Origin: Pseudomonadota bacterium
GTDB taxonomy: Bacteria; Pseudomonadota; Gammaproteobacteria; Steroidobacterales; Steroidobacteraceae
Reading direction: 5' to 3'
NCBI GenBank assembly: GCA_025355105.1
Contig: JANYAE010000081.1
Coordinates: 1-64,000 of the forward strand
DNA: 64,000 bases
In this document: one piece after another, positions 17,508 to 27,310 of the stretch
How positions within the stretch are numbered: the stretch's first letter is position 1
How the letters are laid out: each line of letters opens with the position of its first letter
The notes under the pieces: model-generated
Databases searched by the model: none
The model's input: only the letters and a program-made list of their open reading frames with translations
What the model was told of the DNA's origin: nothing
Made by a program: the position numbers and the translations under genes

Positions 17508-18280
17508 GCGGCCAGCCAGCCGCCGTCCACGACGAGGTTCGCCCCCGTGATGAACGTCGCCCGGTCGCTGGCCAGAAACACGGCCGCATTCGCGACGTCC
17601 TGCGGGCGACCGAGTCGCGGCCAGGGCGTGCGCTGGCGGGCAAGCGCGAGGTTCGTCGGGTCCATCGCGAGGCCGGGCTTGCCGGTGACGATCTTGCCGG
17701 GCGAGATCGAGTTGCAGATGATCAGGTCCTTGGCGTAGTCGACCGCGATCTGCTTCGTCAGGTAGATGGCGCCGGCCTTGCTGACCCCGTAGGGTGAGTC
17801 ACCGCGTGCGGCGATCACGCCGTGCTGCGAGCCCAGGTTGATCAGCCGTCCTCGGCACTCCTCGCGGGGCTCCTGCGTGACCATCTGCTGGATCGCCCGC
17901 TTGCAGCCGTAGAACATGCCGGTCATGTTGACCGCCATGACCTCATCCCACTGCTGCGCGGTGGTCTGCAGAAGCGGCGTTCCGGAGTAGGTCGCGGCGT
18001 TGTTGACCATGATGTCGAGCCGGCCGAGGCGGGCGACCGTCCGCGTGATCAGCTCATCGAGCGCCTCCCAGCGGCTGACATCGACGCTTTCGAAGGACGC
18101 CGAGCCACCACTGTGTCGGATGAGATCGACGGTTCGCTCACCTCCCTCGATCGGGTCCGGCGTGAGATCGGCGACCACCACGCTGGCGCCTTCCGCCGCG
18201 AAGCTCATGGCGATGGCGCGGCCGATCCCCGAGCTTGCTCCGGTGATCACCGCGGTCTTCTGGGCCAGCAGGCCGGACAT
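17504..18280 (-). CDS. Short-chain dehydrogenase/reductase
   Basis: Classical SDR of 258 residues: cofactor motif TGASSGIGRA at 14-23, NNAATYSG, catalytic Ser in LINLGSQHG, and YGVSKAG for Tyr-x3-Lys. The acidic VVADLTPD after strand 2 suggests NAD(H) rather than NADP(H). It resembles glucose/gluconate dehydrogenase-type SDRs. Sitting between a lactonase and an amidohydrolase it could oxidise a sugar or hydroxyacid intermediate; that is inference. Confidence 0.88.
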   Translation of the reverse strand: MSGLLAQKTAVITGASSGIGRAIAMSFAAEGASVVVADLTPDPIEGGERTVDLIRHSGGSASFESVDVSRWEALDELITRTVARLGRLDIMVNNAATYSGTPLLQTTAQQWDEVMAVNMTGMFYGCKRAIQQMVTQEPREECRGRLINLGSQHGVIAARGDSPYGVSKAGAIYLTKQIAVDYAKDLIICNSISPGKIVTGKPGLAMDPTNLALARQRTPWPRLGRPQDVANAAVFLASDRATFITGANLVVDGGWLAA

Positions 18281-18307
18281 GCGTGCAGCGCTCCTGACCG
18301 ACTGCGG

Positions 18308-19213
18308 TCAGTCGTTGGCGATCGAGTAGATCTTGCCGTGGTACGGGGATTGGTCGAGCTGATCGAGTGCCGTCACGTAAATGGTCCTCTCGTCCGGGCT
18401 GAAGGCCAGATTCGGCACGCCGGGCGAGGGCAGCGAGAGCTTGCGCAGCAGCCTGCCCTGCGCGTCGACGACGAAGATCGTACCGGCCAGCGGTGCCTTC
18501 GGGTCATGCGGGTTCTGGCCGATGTAGATCTGGCCCTTCGAGTCGATCTTGACGCCATCCGGGTACAGATGCACCAGGTTGCCGGTCAGGTCGTCGAGGT
18601 TCAGGAACACGCGCCGCTCGCTGAGCGTGCCGCCGCGTCCGATCCTGAACTGCAGCAGGCGGTGGCCCTCGGTCTCGATGACGTAGAGCCGCTGGCCGTC
18701 CTTCGACACGACGAGGCCGTTGGCGCTTTGCAGTTCGCTCGCGACCAGCGAGATCACCCCGTTCGGCGCGAGGTAGAAGACCTTGCCGTTGATCGCCGGG
18801 AACGGATCGCCTGAGGTCGTGAAGTAGATCCCGCCATGCGCGTCCGGGGCGAAGTCGTTGGGACCGACGAACTTCGTGCCGTGCCGGTCGTGTGTGTACG
18901 GCGGCAAGGACGTGCCGTCGGCCGAGATGCGGCCGATTGTGCCGTTGTCGTAGCAGGTGGTGAGGAATTCGCCGCGCGCGGTGTTGATGACCGCTGACGG
19001 CCCGCAGCCCTGCAGCGACCAGAATACCGCGTTCTTCTCGCCATCCCAGCTCATCACCGTGTGGCGGTCGTACTCCACGTAGTAGAGCTTGCCGTGGTGC
19101 CAGACCGGGCCCTCGGGAAAGTGGGCATCCGGATTGACGACGCGGGGCTCGCCGGCCTCGGCGCGCCAGGCGCCGCACGTGACGAGCAGCACGGTGACCA
19201 GAATCGATTTCAT
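18308..19213 (-). CDS. Secreted SMP-30/gluconolactonase-family protein (copy 1)
   Basis: This 301-residue beta-propeller has a signal peptide (MKSILVTVLLVTCGAWRAEA) and SMP-30 motifs: FPEGPVWHHGKLYYVEYDR (metal-ligand Glu), GPNDFAPDAHGGIYFTTSGD (metal-ligand Asn/Asp), SANGLVVSKDGQRLYV. Family members are divalent-metal lactonases. The signal peptide places this one in the periplasm. It is clearly related to the protein at 36348-37262. It lies 27 bases before the SDR start. Confidence 0.85.
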   Translation of the reverse strand: MKSILVTVLLVTCGAWRAEAGEPRVVNPDAHFPEGPVWHHGKLYYVEYDRHTVMSWDGEKNAVFWSLQGCGPSAVINTARGEFLTTCYDNGTIGRISADGTSLPPYTHDRHGTKFVGPNDFAPDAHGGIYFTTSGDPFPAINGKVFYLAPNGVISLVASELQSANGLVVSKDGQRLYVIETEGHRLLQFRIGRGGTLSERRVFLNLDDLTGNLVHLYPDGVKIDSKGQIYIGQNPHDPKAPLAGTIFVVDAQGRLLRKLSLPSPGVPNLAFSPDERTIYVTALDQLDQSPYHGKIYSIAND

Positions 19214-19259
19214 CGCTGAGCTCCCTGCAGATTCGGCGTCGCCGCGCAGTCGTCCGTCT

Positions 19260-20570
19260 TCACGTGGTCACGTAGCCGACCGCGCGCCGTTGCTCCCCGA
19301 CGACCGTGCGCGAGGCCGCCCAGAAATGCCAGACGGCCCAGAATCCGGTCGGCGCCAGCAACAGCAGCGCAAGGCGCAGCGATACCGCGTCAGTCGCGTG
19401 CCCGGCCGCGAACCAGTCGCTCATGAAACCGACCACCTGCGGGGCGACGATCAGGTTGAAGACGTTGCCGACCAGCACCGACCAGGCCGTGAAGAACGAA
19501 CGCATGTTGCTGGGCGCGAGGTTGAGCACCAGCGCCATGCACGGACCGATGAAGAAGTAGATGGCCGGAATGTAGAGCCAAAACATCAGCTCCGTCAGCC
19601 ACAGCGTGTGCGTCCAGTAGGCGATGAACGACGGGATCGTGGCGAGGCCGATGACGGCGCCGACCGTCCACAGCACGCGGCGCGGGTCGACCATCGACGG
19701 CCGCCCCATGAACCAGGCGGCGCCAACGGTGGCGATGATGCCGCCGACGAGGTGCACGTGGCCGGTGACGGCGCCGGCCTCGGCGACGTTGAGGTGGTAG
19801 CTCCGCATCAGGAAGGTCGGGGTCCACCAGACAAGTCCCCAGCCCCACAGGCAGCACACCCCGGACGCCATGATCACGTGCAGCGCAGCCTTCTGCCGCC
19901 ACAGGAAGCGCAGCGACGCAATGAAGGAAGGCCTGGCGTCGCCGTCGATCGCGTCGAGCCGCCCGCGGCGTGGCTCGCGGATGGTCAGGTACACGAGCAG
20001 GCCGAGCAACACGCCGGGCGCGCCGAGCGCAAAGAATGCGGCGCGCCAGCCGAAGGCCTGCGCCACCGCGCCCGCGAGGTCCGCGCCGAGCCAGGCGCCG
20101 ATCGGCGCGCCGAGCGCGAAGATGGACAAGGCCATGGGTCGCCGCTCGGCCGGGAAGCAGTCCGAGACGATCGAGGTGGAGGGCGGGGTCGCCCCCGATT
20201 CGCCGACGCCGACGCCGACGCGGCCCGTCAGCAGCTGCCAGTAGGTCACCGACAGGCCGCAGAACACGGTGAAGCCGGACCAGATGATCAGCGAGGCGGC
20301 GACGATGTTGCGCCGGTTCGAGCGGTCGGCAAGCCACGCGATCGGAATGCCGAATACGACGTAGAAGAGCGCGAGCGGCACGCCGGTCAGGAACGCCGCG
20401 CCGCCGTCGGTGAGGTGGAGTTCGAGGCGGATCGGTTCGAAGACGGTGGTGACGACGTAGCGGGCCGCGATATTGATCGCGTAGACGAGGCACATCACGA
20501 TCAGCACGTACCAGCGCTCGGCAACCGACGGCGCATCGGATCGCGACACCGACAGGACATTGACGCTCAA
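19260..20570 (-). CDS. MFS transporter
   Basis: This 436-residue protein has 12 hydrophobic segments and MFS signatures in loop 2-3 (GIPIAWLADRSNRRNIV) and helices 4-5 (LLTGRVGVGVGESGATP), as in the anion:cation/organic-acid symporter or spinster-like groups. Start is taken as TTG 20570 with GGGGAG 6 bases upstream; the frame is open further up but that part is Arg/Pro-rich and unlikely. Between a TonB receptor and catabolic enzymes, it is probably the inner-membrane importer for the same substrate. Confidence 0.88.
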   Translation of the reverse strand: MSVNVLSVSRSDAPSVAERWYVLIVMCLVYAINIAARYVVTTVFEPIRLELHLTDGGAAFLTGVPLALFYVVFGIPIAWLADRSNRRNIVAASLIIWSGFTVFCGLSVTYWQLLTGRVGVGVGESGATPPSTSIVSDCFPAERRPMALSIFALGAPIGAWLGADLAGAVAQAFGWRAAFFALGAPGVLLGLLVYLTIREPRRGRLDAIDGDARPSFIASLRFLWRQKAALHVIMASGVCCLWGWGLVWWTPTFLMRSYHLNVAEAGAVTGHVHLVGGIIATVGAAWFMGRPSMVDPRRVLWTVGAVIGLATIPSFIAYWTHTLWLTELMFWLYIPAIYFFIGPCMALVLNLAPSNMRSFFTAWSVLVGNVFNLIVAPQVVGFMSDWFAAGHATDAVSLRLALLLLAPTGFWAVWHFWAASRTVVGEQRRAVGYVTT

Positions 20571-20739
20571 GGCAGGCTCCCCGGGATAGGACTCGTCAAC
20601 CCACGACCCCGGCGGCCCGCGCGCCACCGTCGCGGCGCCGGCAATCGGACCCGTCGGGCGGGCCCTTGCCGGACGGGTGCAGACGCGAAGCAGGCGGCCA
20701 ACAGCGGCGGCCGGCCGTGAGCCTCGGCGCGTGGCGCGC

Positions 20740-23352
20740 TCAGAACTTGAAGCCGATCCGCATGCCGATCGTCCGCGGTCGCGTGATCGCCTCGGCCGGC
20801 ACGAACTGCGTGGTCGACGTGAACACACTCGCGATCTCGTTGGTGAGGTTCTCGATGTTCACCGCGACCGTCCAGGCATCCTTCGCGACGCCGAAGGACA
20901 GGTCGTAGCGCGAGAACGCCGGGTTCTCGAAGCGCAGCAGTGTCGTGCTGACGTTGGAGCCGGCCGAGAGCGACGGGTTCGCGCCGGACTGCGTAAACGA
21001 GTGCCCGGTATGCGTGACGCCGGTCTGCGCGAAAGCGTTGTAGGAGTTCGCCGTCCACTCGTAGCGGAAGCGCAGGTTGAACTGGATCGGCGGCGAATTG
21101 GCGCTCGGGCTGCCGGGCGGTCCGTAGGGATTCGACACGCTCAGGATCGGCTGCCCGAATTCGCCCGCCGTGGCAGGATTCTGCAGCAGCGCCGGGTTGT
21201 TGGCGATCAGATACGGCGAGTTGGTCTGCTTGCTCGTGTTCCACGACGCGCCGCCCAGCGCGGTCAGCCCCGGCGCAAGCACGGCGATGATCGAGGTCTC
21301 GAGGCCCTTGACCTGGTAGGTCGGGCCATTGGTGCCGAAGCCCACGTTGCCGAGCACGCCCGGGTCGAAGAAGTTGACCTGGACGTTCTTCCAGTCCTCC
21401 TGGTAGATGGCGCCGTTCCAGCGCAGGCGGTGACCGAGGAACTCGGTTTTCCAGCCGATTTCGTTATTCGTCAGATTGTCGGAGGTGAAGGACGAGGGCG
21501 AGCAGTACTGGGCCGTGCCGCTCGCGTCAGCGATATAGCAGGCGAAATTGCGGTTGAAGCCACCTGGCCGGAAGCCCTGCGACCAGGTGTAGTAGAGCAG
21601 CGCATCCGGCGTCACGTGCAGGGTCAGATTCGCGCGGCTCTTGAAGCCCTTGTAGGTCGTGTGCAGGTTCTCGGCGTCGATGCTGGTAGCGGACGCGAGG
21701 CACGGCGCGGCGCCTGCCTCGTAGCAACCGAAGCTGCCGGTGACCGCACCCGTCTCGACATTGTCGAAGTGGTAGTAGCGCGTGCCGGCGGTGATCGTCA
21801 GCACCTTCGGGATGATGTCGAAGTCCAGTGACGTGAAGAAGGCCAACTGCTTGTAGCCGCGGTGCACGTCGTTGAAGAACGCGGTGTTGTCGTTGCGGGT
21901 CGCCGGATTCGAGGCCGAGGAGCCGGGGGCCGGGCCGACGTTGGTCAGGCAGCCGACCGTGACCGTGTCGGTGCACGCCGGCAGCGTCTTGTACAGCCAG
22001 TTGAGCTGGTCCTCGATCTTGAGCTGCTCCCAGAACGCGCCGACGATGCCGCGGAAGCGCCAGTCATCCGGCGTGCTGAGCCGGAATTCGTGGCTCTGGT
22101 GGGTGTTGTGCTCGGTCTCATTCCAGGTTGCGCTCGGCGAGTAGCACTGCGCCGCGAGCCCGTTGGCCGGCTCTGCGCCGTGGCACTGGTAGTAGTCCGC
22201 GTAGACACCGCGCGAATAGTTAGTGTAGTCCTGAATCTCACTCACGTTGCGGATCAGATAGGCGCCGGTGTAGACGGCCTTGAGCGCACCGATCTTGCCG
22301 CTAATCGTCAGCGCGGTGTTCTCGAAGCGGTCCTTGTTGAAGGAGTTGTTGAACAGCGTCACCGACTGCTTGGGCAGCGGCTCGCCGTCGGAACCGTGCG
22401 GCATCTGGTAGAACACGCCTTCCGCATCGAGGTTCTGGTAGCTCTGCGTGACCAGGACATTCCAGTCGGCGTTGATTTCCAAAAGCGCGGACAGGCGCAT
22501 GCCGGTGTAGGTGACCGGGTTGATGCCACGCGCCGCGATGTTGAAGTTGTTGAGCACCGGACTGCCAGGCGGCACCTGGCAGGGCGTGTCGCCGCCGCAG
22601 CCCGCCGGGAAGTTGGCGTAGCCGATGCCAAGGTCGCTGGACTTGCGGGTGAACGTGCCCGGCACGTTGTTGATGTAGCCGCCGCGGTGATCGTTGTAGA
22701 CGACGCCGCGAACGGCGAGCGTGTCGGCGATCAGCGGCAGGTTGAGGACCGCCGAGAAGTCCGAATTGGGATCGCCACCGGCGGTCACGCCGTAGCCTGC
22801 CGAGACGCTGCCTTCGGTGGTGTTGAGTTTCGGTTTGTTGGTGATGTAGCGGATCGCGCCGGCCTGCGCGCCGGCCCCGAACAGGGTGCCCTGCGGCCCC
22901 TCCAGAACCTCAACGCGCTCGAGATCCGCCGCGTAGACGTCGAGGTTGCGGCCCGGCAACTGACCGGACTGGTCATCGAGGTAGATGGCGACGTTCGGAA
23001 AGCCGCTGATCGAGCCACCGGACTGGGTGCCGTCGCTGCCGACGCTGAGGCCGCGCATGAAGATCTGCGAAAGGCCTGGGCCGGAGGTCGCCGCGGTCAC
23101 GTTCGGCAGGTACTTGATGACGTCATCTAGGGTCTGGGCGTTGAGCTGGGACAACGCTTCGCCGGTGAGCGCCTGGATCGTGATCGGGACGTTCTGGATG
23201 CTTTCAGAACGACGCTGGGCAGTGACGATGATCTCCTGGATCTGGTCGCCGGGTGAGGTCGCGTCCGCGGCGAGCACCGGGATGGCCGGAAGCATCGCGC
23301 AGCCGCCGAGCACTGCGGCGATTGCGTTGGACAAGTTCGAGCGCGGATGCAT
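20740..23352 (-). CDS. TonB-dependent outer-membrane receptor
   Basis: This 870-residue receptor has a signal peptide ending PVLAADA, a TonB box (IQEIIVTAQRR), a plug domain (QNVPITIQALTGEALSQ, FMRGLSVGSDG, ERVEVLEGPQGTLFGAGAQAGA) and a 22-strand-type barrel ending in RTIGMRIGFKF. It imports a scarce or large ligand using TonB energy. The sequence resembles the general IroN/FyuA-like group often tied to catabolic genes rather than siderophores. ATG 23352 is preferred over one 12 bases upstream because the signal peptide starts there. First gene of the seven-gene run. Confidence 0.93.
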   Translation of the reverse strand: MHPRSNLSNAIAAVLGGCAMLPAIPVLAADATSPGDQIQEIIVTAQRRSESIQNVPITIQALTGEALSQLNAQTLDDVIKYLPNVTAATSGPGLSQIFMRGLSVGSDGTQSGGSISGFPNVAIYLDDQSGQLPGRNLDVYAADLERVEVLEGPQGTLFGAGAQAGAIRYITNKPKLNTTEGSVSAGYGVTAGGDPNSDFSAVLNLPLIADTLAVRGVVYNDHRGGYINNVPGTFTRKSSDLGIGYANFPAGCGGDTPCQVPPGSPVLNNFNIAARGINPVTYTGMRLSALLEINADWNVLVTQSYQNLDAEGVFYQMPHGSDGEPLPKQSVTLFNNSFNKDRFENTALTISGKIGALKAVYTGAYLIRNVSEIQDYTNYSRGVYADYYQCHGAEPANGLAAQCYSPSATWNETEHNTHQSHEFRLSTPDDWRFRGIVGAFWEQLKIEDQLNWLYKTLPACTDTVTVGCLTNVGPAPGSSASNPATRNDNTAFFNDVHRGYKQLAFFTSLDFDIIPKVLTITAGTRYYHFDNVETGAVTGSFGCYEAGAAPCLASATSIDAENLHTTYKGFKSRANLTLHVTPDALLYYTWSQGFRPGGFNRNFACYIADASGTAQYCSPSSFTSDNLTNNEIGWKTEFLGHRLRWNGAIYQEDWKNVQVNFFDPGVLGNVGFGTNGPTYQVKGLETSIIAVLAPGLTALGGASWNTSKQTNSPYLIANNPALLQNPATAGEFGQPILSVSNPYGPPGSPSANSPPIQFNLRFRYEWTANSYNAFAQTGVTHTGHSFTQSGANPSLSAGSNVSTTLLRFENPAFSRYDLSFGVAKDAWTVAVNIENLTNEIASVFTSTTQFVPAEAITRPRTIGMRIGFKF

Positions 23353-23629
23353 GGTATCCCCCATCCTATCTGTTGGAAGTCTGCGAATAGCGCGTGGCCC
23401 GCGCCTGCCGTCGACGGCGCGAGCCGGGCGTGCCGCGCGGCGCGCCCTGGCGATCGATCTGCACGGCAGCCTGCTGGGTCACGACGTCGAACCTCGCTGC
23501 GGGTCCACGGTGCTGCTGTGGGAAGCGACGTCGCAGGTACAAAGACCGGCAGCCCGGAATTGCCGCCTATAAGATAGCAGCAGCTCATCGCTCGGAGCCA
23601 TGAGCGCGGCGGCATGAGGCAGGGTTTTC

Positions 23630-24613
23630 ATGGAGAGCCACCGAGATCGTCGCGGCGTGCCGCGGGTCCTGATCTTCTACGACCAGGCTGAGGTCTTCCT
23701 GCCGCGGCTGTCGGCGCGCTTCCCGTCGGTCGCGTTCCACACCTGCCGCTCATACGCTCAACTCCCGGAACGGCTGGCCGAACTGAAGCCAGAGGTCATC
23801 CTGGCGTATAAGTTCGAGCCGAAACCGTTTCCGCGACGTGAATTTCTGTCCTGCGCGGAGCTGCGCTGGCTCAGCCTGGCGTTCGCCGGGCTCGACGTGA
23901 TGCTCCCCTGGGATGACGCGCGGCTTACCGTCACCAACGCCTCCGGAGTGGCGGCGACCGAGATGGCGCACTACACGCTCGCGGCGATCTTCGGACTCTT
24001 CCAGGGCTTCCCGGGACTCTATGCCAGGCAGGCGGCCCGGACCTGGCAGTACCACGTCGGCCGGTCGGCTCGCGGTGCAACTGTCGGGCTCGTGGGTCTC
24101 GGTCACAGCGGCCGCGAAATCGCGCGGCTCGCCCGCGCCGTCGGCCTGCGCGTCGTTGCTTGCCGGGCGCGAGCCGTGCCGTCGCCGGAGGTGGATGCGG
24201 TCTATGCGACAAGCCAGCTCCACGAGATGCTGCGTGCGGTGGACGTCACGGTGGCCTGTCTGCCGCTGATGGCAGGGACCAGGGACCTGTTCAATGCGGC
24301 CGCGTTCGCGGCCATGAAGCCGGGGTCGTACTTCGTCAACATCGCGCGCGGCGGCGTGGTCGAGGAGGCGGCGCTGATCGGCGCTCTGCATTCCGGCCAC
24401 CTGGCGGGTGCGGTCGTCGACGTGGTGCGGACCGAGCCGCTGCCGCCCTCGAGCCCGCTCTGGGACGTGCCGAACTTGTTCATCACCCCGCATTGCTCGG
24501 CGGAGTACGACGGTTGGGTGAGCGAGGCCGCCCACTTGTTCGCCGACAACCTGCAACGGTGGATCGCCGGGCAGCCGCTCGAGAACCGCGTGCTCGCGGA
24601 GCGTGGCTACTAA
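23630..24613 (+). CDS. D-2-hydroxyacid dehydrogenase family protein
   Basis: This 327-residue NAD-binding protein has GLVGLGHSGREIARLARAVG as the dinucleotide motif near 150-170, and the substrate-domain signatures NIARGGVVEEAALIGAL (Arg), DVVRTEPLPPSSPLWD (Glu) and ITPHCS (catalytic His). Family members reduce 2-ketoacids to D-2-hydroxyacids. It is divergent from the TonB operon across 277 bases and convergent with the MttB gene, so it may be its own unit. Confidence 0.88.
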   Translation: MESHRDRRGVPRVLIFYDQAEVFLPRLSARFPSVAFHTCRSYAQLPERLAELKPEVILAYKFEPKPFPRREFLSCAELRWLSLAFAGLDVMLPWDDARLTVTNASGVAATEMAHYTLAAIFGLFQGFPGLYARQAARTWQYHVGRSARGATVGLVGLGHSGREIARLARAVGLRVVACRARAVPSPEVDAVYATSQLHEMLRAVDVTVACLPLMAGTRDLFNAAAFAAMKPGSYFVNIARGGVVEEAALIGALHSGHLAGAVVDVVRTEPLPPSSPLWDVPNLFITPHCSAEYDGWVSEAAHLFADNLQRWIAGQPLENRVLAERGY

Positions 24614-24678
24614 AGTAGCGCGGCCGCCGCTCGCGCTCGGGAACCGAGCCACTCCCTTGCACAGATCGGGCGGACCCA

Positions 24679-26217
24679 TCAGGGCTCACCCGCGCCGATC
24701 GCGAGCCGTCGCGTCGCGACATAGGCATCGAGCGCTTCGCGGGTCGCGGCGTCGAGCGGCGGCTCCTGGTACTCCTCCAGCGCGCGCTTCCAGACGTCCG
24801 TCGCGCGCTGCGTCGCGTCCTTGCCGCCCTTCAGGCGCCAACTCTCGTAGTTCTGCCAGTCGGACACCAGCGGCTGGTAGAACGCGTGCTCGTAGCGCTC
24901 GAGCGTATGCGGCTCGCCGAAGAAATGTCCGCCGGTCTGCACGCCGCGGATGGCCTCGAAGCCGAGCTCCGACTCGTTGACGATGATCGGCTTCAGGAAC
25001 TCCATCATCGCCTGCAGCATCTCGACGTCGAGCACGAACTTCTCGAACGAGGCCGTCAGTCCGCCCTCCTGCCAGCCTGCGGCGTGGTAGATCAGGTTTC
25101 CGTGACCGAGCACGGCGCCCCACAGCGACATCTGGGTCTCGTAGGCGCCCTGCGCATCCGCGACGTTGGAGGCGCTGGCGTTCGAGGTCCGGTACGGGAG
25201 CCGGTAACGGCGGGCCAGCTGGCCACTTGCGACGTTCGCCTTGGCGTTCTCGGGCGTGCCGAAGGCCGGCGCGCCGGAGCGCATGTCGACGTTCGAGGTG
25301 AAGGCGCCATACATCACCGGCGTGCCCGGCCGGACCGCCTGCGCGAGCGCGATCCCAAACAGCGCCTCGGCGTTCTGCTGCGCGAGTGCCGCGGCGAGCG
25401 ACACCGGGGCCATCGCGCCCATCAGCGTGAAGGGGGTAATCACCACGGGTTGGCCGTGCTCGGCCATCGCCATCAGACCCTCGGCCATCGCCTGGTCGAG
25501 GCGCCGCGGGCTGTTCACCGAGATGATGGTGATGACACCCGGACTATTCGCCATCTCCTCGAGCGTGCTGCCTCGGGCGATCGCCATCATCCGGATGCCG
25601 TCGATCGCGCGCCCGGCGCCGATCGCAGTGCAGTGGAACGCCCGATCGCAATACACGAGGTTCGCGCGATAGGTGTCGAGGTGCCGGGAGTTCGCCGGCA
25701 GGTCGATCGGCGCGCAGACCTGGTTGCCGAGCAGGTGAATGGCGTTGAAGTAGTGCGCGAGGCGCACGAAGTCGCAGTAGTCTCGGAAGTTGCCCGGCCG
25801 GCGCCCGCGCTCGAGATCGTGGACGTTCGGCGGGCCGGCGACCAGGCCGAAGTTGATGTGATTGCCCCCGAGCGTGACGCGCCTCGCGGCGTTGCGCGGC
25901 GTCAGCGTGAACGTCGAGGGCGCCGTCGCCAGCGCTTTTTCGACCACGGCCGGGTCAAGGCGCACGGTGCCGGTCGCCGCGTCGACCTCGGCGCCGAACG
26001 CCTTGAGCCGCGCGCAGGCGGCCGCCGACATCACTTCGATGCCGAGTTCCCCGAGGATGCGCAGCGAGGTGTAATGGATCGCTTCGACCTGATCGGCCGA
26101 AAGCACCTCCATCGGCGGGTACGGGTTGGTGACGGCGGTCCATGGCAACTGCGGCAGCCCGGCGCCGGCCGGGCGCCGGCCGCGTCCTCCCTCCCGTCGC
26201 CGCGCGGTATCGACCAT
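24679..26217 (-). CDS. MttB-family (trimethylamine methyltransferase-like) protein without pyrrolysine
   Basis: The 512-residue product from ATG 26217 fits the MttB superfamily: SILRILGELGIEV-like start (TSLRILGELGIEV), NHINFGLVAGPPNVHDLERG, a TIM-barrel body and HTLERYEHAFYQPLVSDWQN near the end. There is no internal TAG, so no pyrrolysine. Non-pyrrolysine members such as MtgB demethylate glycine betaine to a corrinoid protein. No corrinoid-binding protein or reactivase gene is in this window. Being last in the sarcosine-oxidase/GlxA run supports a quaternary-amine substrate. Aerobic homologues of this kind are poorly characterised. Confidence 0.85.
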   Translation of the reverse strand: MVDTARRREGGRGRRPAGAGLPQLPWTAVTNPYPPMEVLSADQVEAIHYTSLRILGELGIEVMSAAACARLKAFGAEVDAATGTVRLDPAVVEKALATAPSTFTLTPRNAARRVTLGGNHINFGLVAGPPNVHDLERGRRPGNFRDYCDFVRLAHYFNAIHLLGNQVCAPIDLPANSRHLDTYRANLVYCDRAFHCTAIGAGRAIDGIRMMAIARGSTLEEMANSPGVITIISVNSPRRLDQAMAEGLMAMAEHGQPVVITPFTLMGAMAPVSLAAALAQQNAEALFGIALAQAVRPGTPVMYGAFTSNVDMRSGAPAFGTPENAKANVASGQLARRYRLPYRTSNASASNVADAQGAYETQMSLWGAVLGHGNLIYHAAGWQEGGLTASFEKFVLDVEMLQAMMEFLKPIIVNESELGFEAIRGVQTGGHFFGEPHTLERYEHAFYQPLVSDWQNYESWRLKGGKDATQRATDVWKRALEEYQEPPLDAATREALDAYVATRRLAIGAGEP

Positions 26218-26323
26218 GGCTCCATGCTGCTCCCCCGGGCCCGTCCGGCATTGCGCCGGGCCGACATCAAGCTGAGTCCGGACGACATGCCGGCGCGGCC
26301 CGGCGCCCGGCCGGCAGCCGAGC

Positions 26324-27292
26324 TCAGCGGGAACCCTTCTGCCGCTCGGCCGATGGCGTCCGGCCGAAGGTGCGCTTGTAGGCGTTGCAGAAGTGCGACG
26401 TCGAGACGAAGCCGCACTCGAGGGCGATGTCCCGCACGGCATGCGGAGTCTCGAGGAGCAGGGTGCGGCTCCGCCGCAGTCTGAGCTGCAGGTGGAACTG
26501 CCGCGGCGGCATGCCAATGTGGTGCCGGAACAGCCGCTCCACCTGCCGGGTCGACAGGCCCACGTGGCGGGTGATCGCCTGCAGGTCCAGCGACTCGCCG
26601 AGCGCGTCCTCCATCAGGCGGACGACCTCCGCGAGCTTGGGGTTGAAGAAGCGGTAGCGCAGGTGGGCGCCCATCCGCTGATGGTCGCCATGCTGGCGGA
26701 TGCGCGGATGGATGAACTGGTCGGCGACCGCGAGCGCGAGCTTGAAGCCGCAATGCTCGCCGATGAAGTGCAGCATCATATCGAGCGCCGCCGTGCCGCC
26801 GGAGCAGGTGAAGACGTTGCCGTCGACGACGTAGATGTCCTGCGTGAGCTCGAGGCGCGGATAGTGCAGCCGGAACAGATCGGCGTACTCCCAGTGGATG
26901 GTGCAGCGCCGGCCGGCGAGCAGCCCGGCGTCCGCGAGGATGAACGAGGCGCCGCTGATCGCGCCGATCATCGTCCCCTGGCGGGCGAGGTTCTTCAGCG
27001 AGCTGCGCAGCCGGCGATCGCCGGCCAGCTGCAGCGGCTCGAGGCCGGCGCAGACGACCAGCATGTCCGGTCGCGTCAGTTCGGCGAGCGAGGACTGCAC
27101 CGCGAGCGCGGTGCCACAGCTCGCGACCACCGGCCGGCCGTCGAGTGACGTCATCTCCCACGTATAGACCGCCCGGTCGCTCAGCCGGTTCGCGGCCCGC
27201 AGCGGTTCGACGGCTGCCGAGAAGGGCAGCAACGGGAACTGCGGCACCAGCAGGAAGGCGAGCCGCAGCGGGTCGCCGGCGGATTCAGCCAC
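26324..27292 (-). CDS. GlxA-family AraC regulator with DJ-1/PfpI-like domain (GbdR-like)
   Basis: This 322-residue protein has an N-terminal class-I amidotransferase-like domain (LAFLLVPQFPLLPFSAAVEP, then GAISGASFILADAGLL and a Cys in CSGGTAALDMML) and a C-terminal AraC double HTH (LSTRQVERLFRHHIG, ALECGFVSTSHFCNAYKRTF). The layout and the AVEPLRAANRL motif resemble GbdR, which activates glycine betaine and dimethylglycine catabolism genes in Pseudomonas. Lying within the sox/dimethylglycine run, it is the likely local regulator. Confidence 0.87.
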   Translation of the reverse strand: MAESAGDPLRLAFLLVPQFPLLPFSAAVEPLRAANRLSDRAVYTWEMTSLDGRPVVASCGTALAVQSSLAELTRPDMLVVCAGLEPLQLAGDRRLRSSLKNLARQGTMIGAISGASFILADAGLLAGRRCTIHWEYADLFRLHYPRLELTQDIYVVDGNVFTCSGGTAALDMMLHFIGEHCGFKLALAVADQFIHPRIRQHGDHQRMGAHLRYRFFNPKLAEVVRLMEDALGESLDLQAITRHVGLSTRQVERLFRHHIGMPPRQFHLQLRLRRSRTLLLETPHAVRDIALECGFVSTSHFCNAYKRTFGRTPSAERQKGSR

Positions 27293-27310
27293 GGGCGGGG
27301 CAGCTCGCGG

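Noticed and set aside
20740-23352. Siderophore receptor
   Set aside because: No siderophore synthesis, Fur-box-like sequence or iron ABC transporter is nearby, and the gene leads an MFS/lactonase/hydrolase run, so a catabolic substrate is more likely.
24679-26217. Pyrrolysine-containing MttB
   Set aside because: No in-frame TAG occurs within the gene, so it belongs to the non-pyrrolysine branch.
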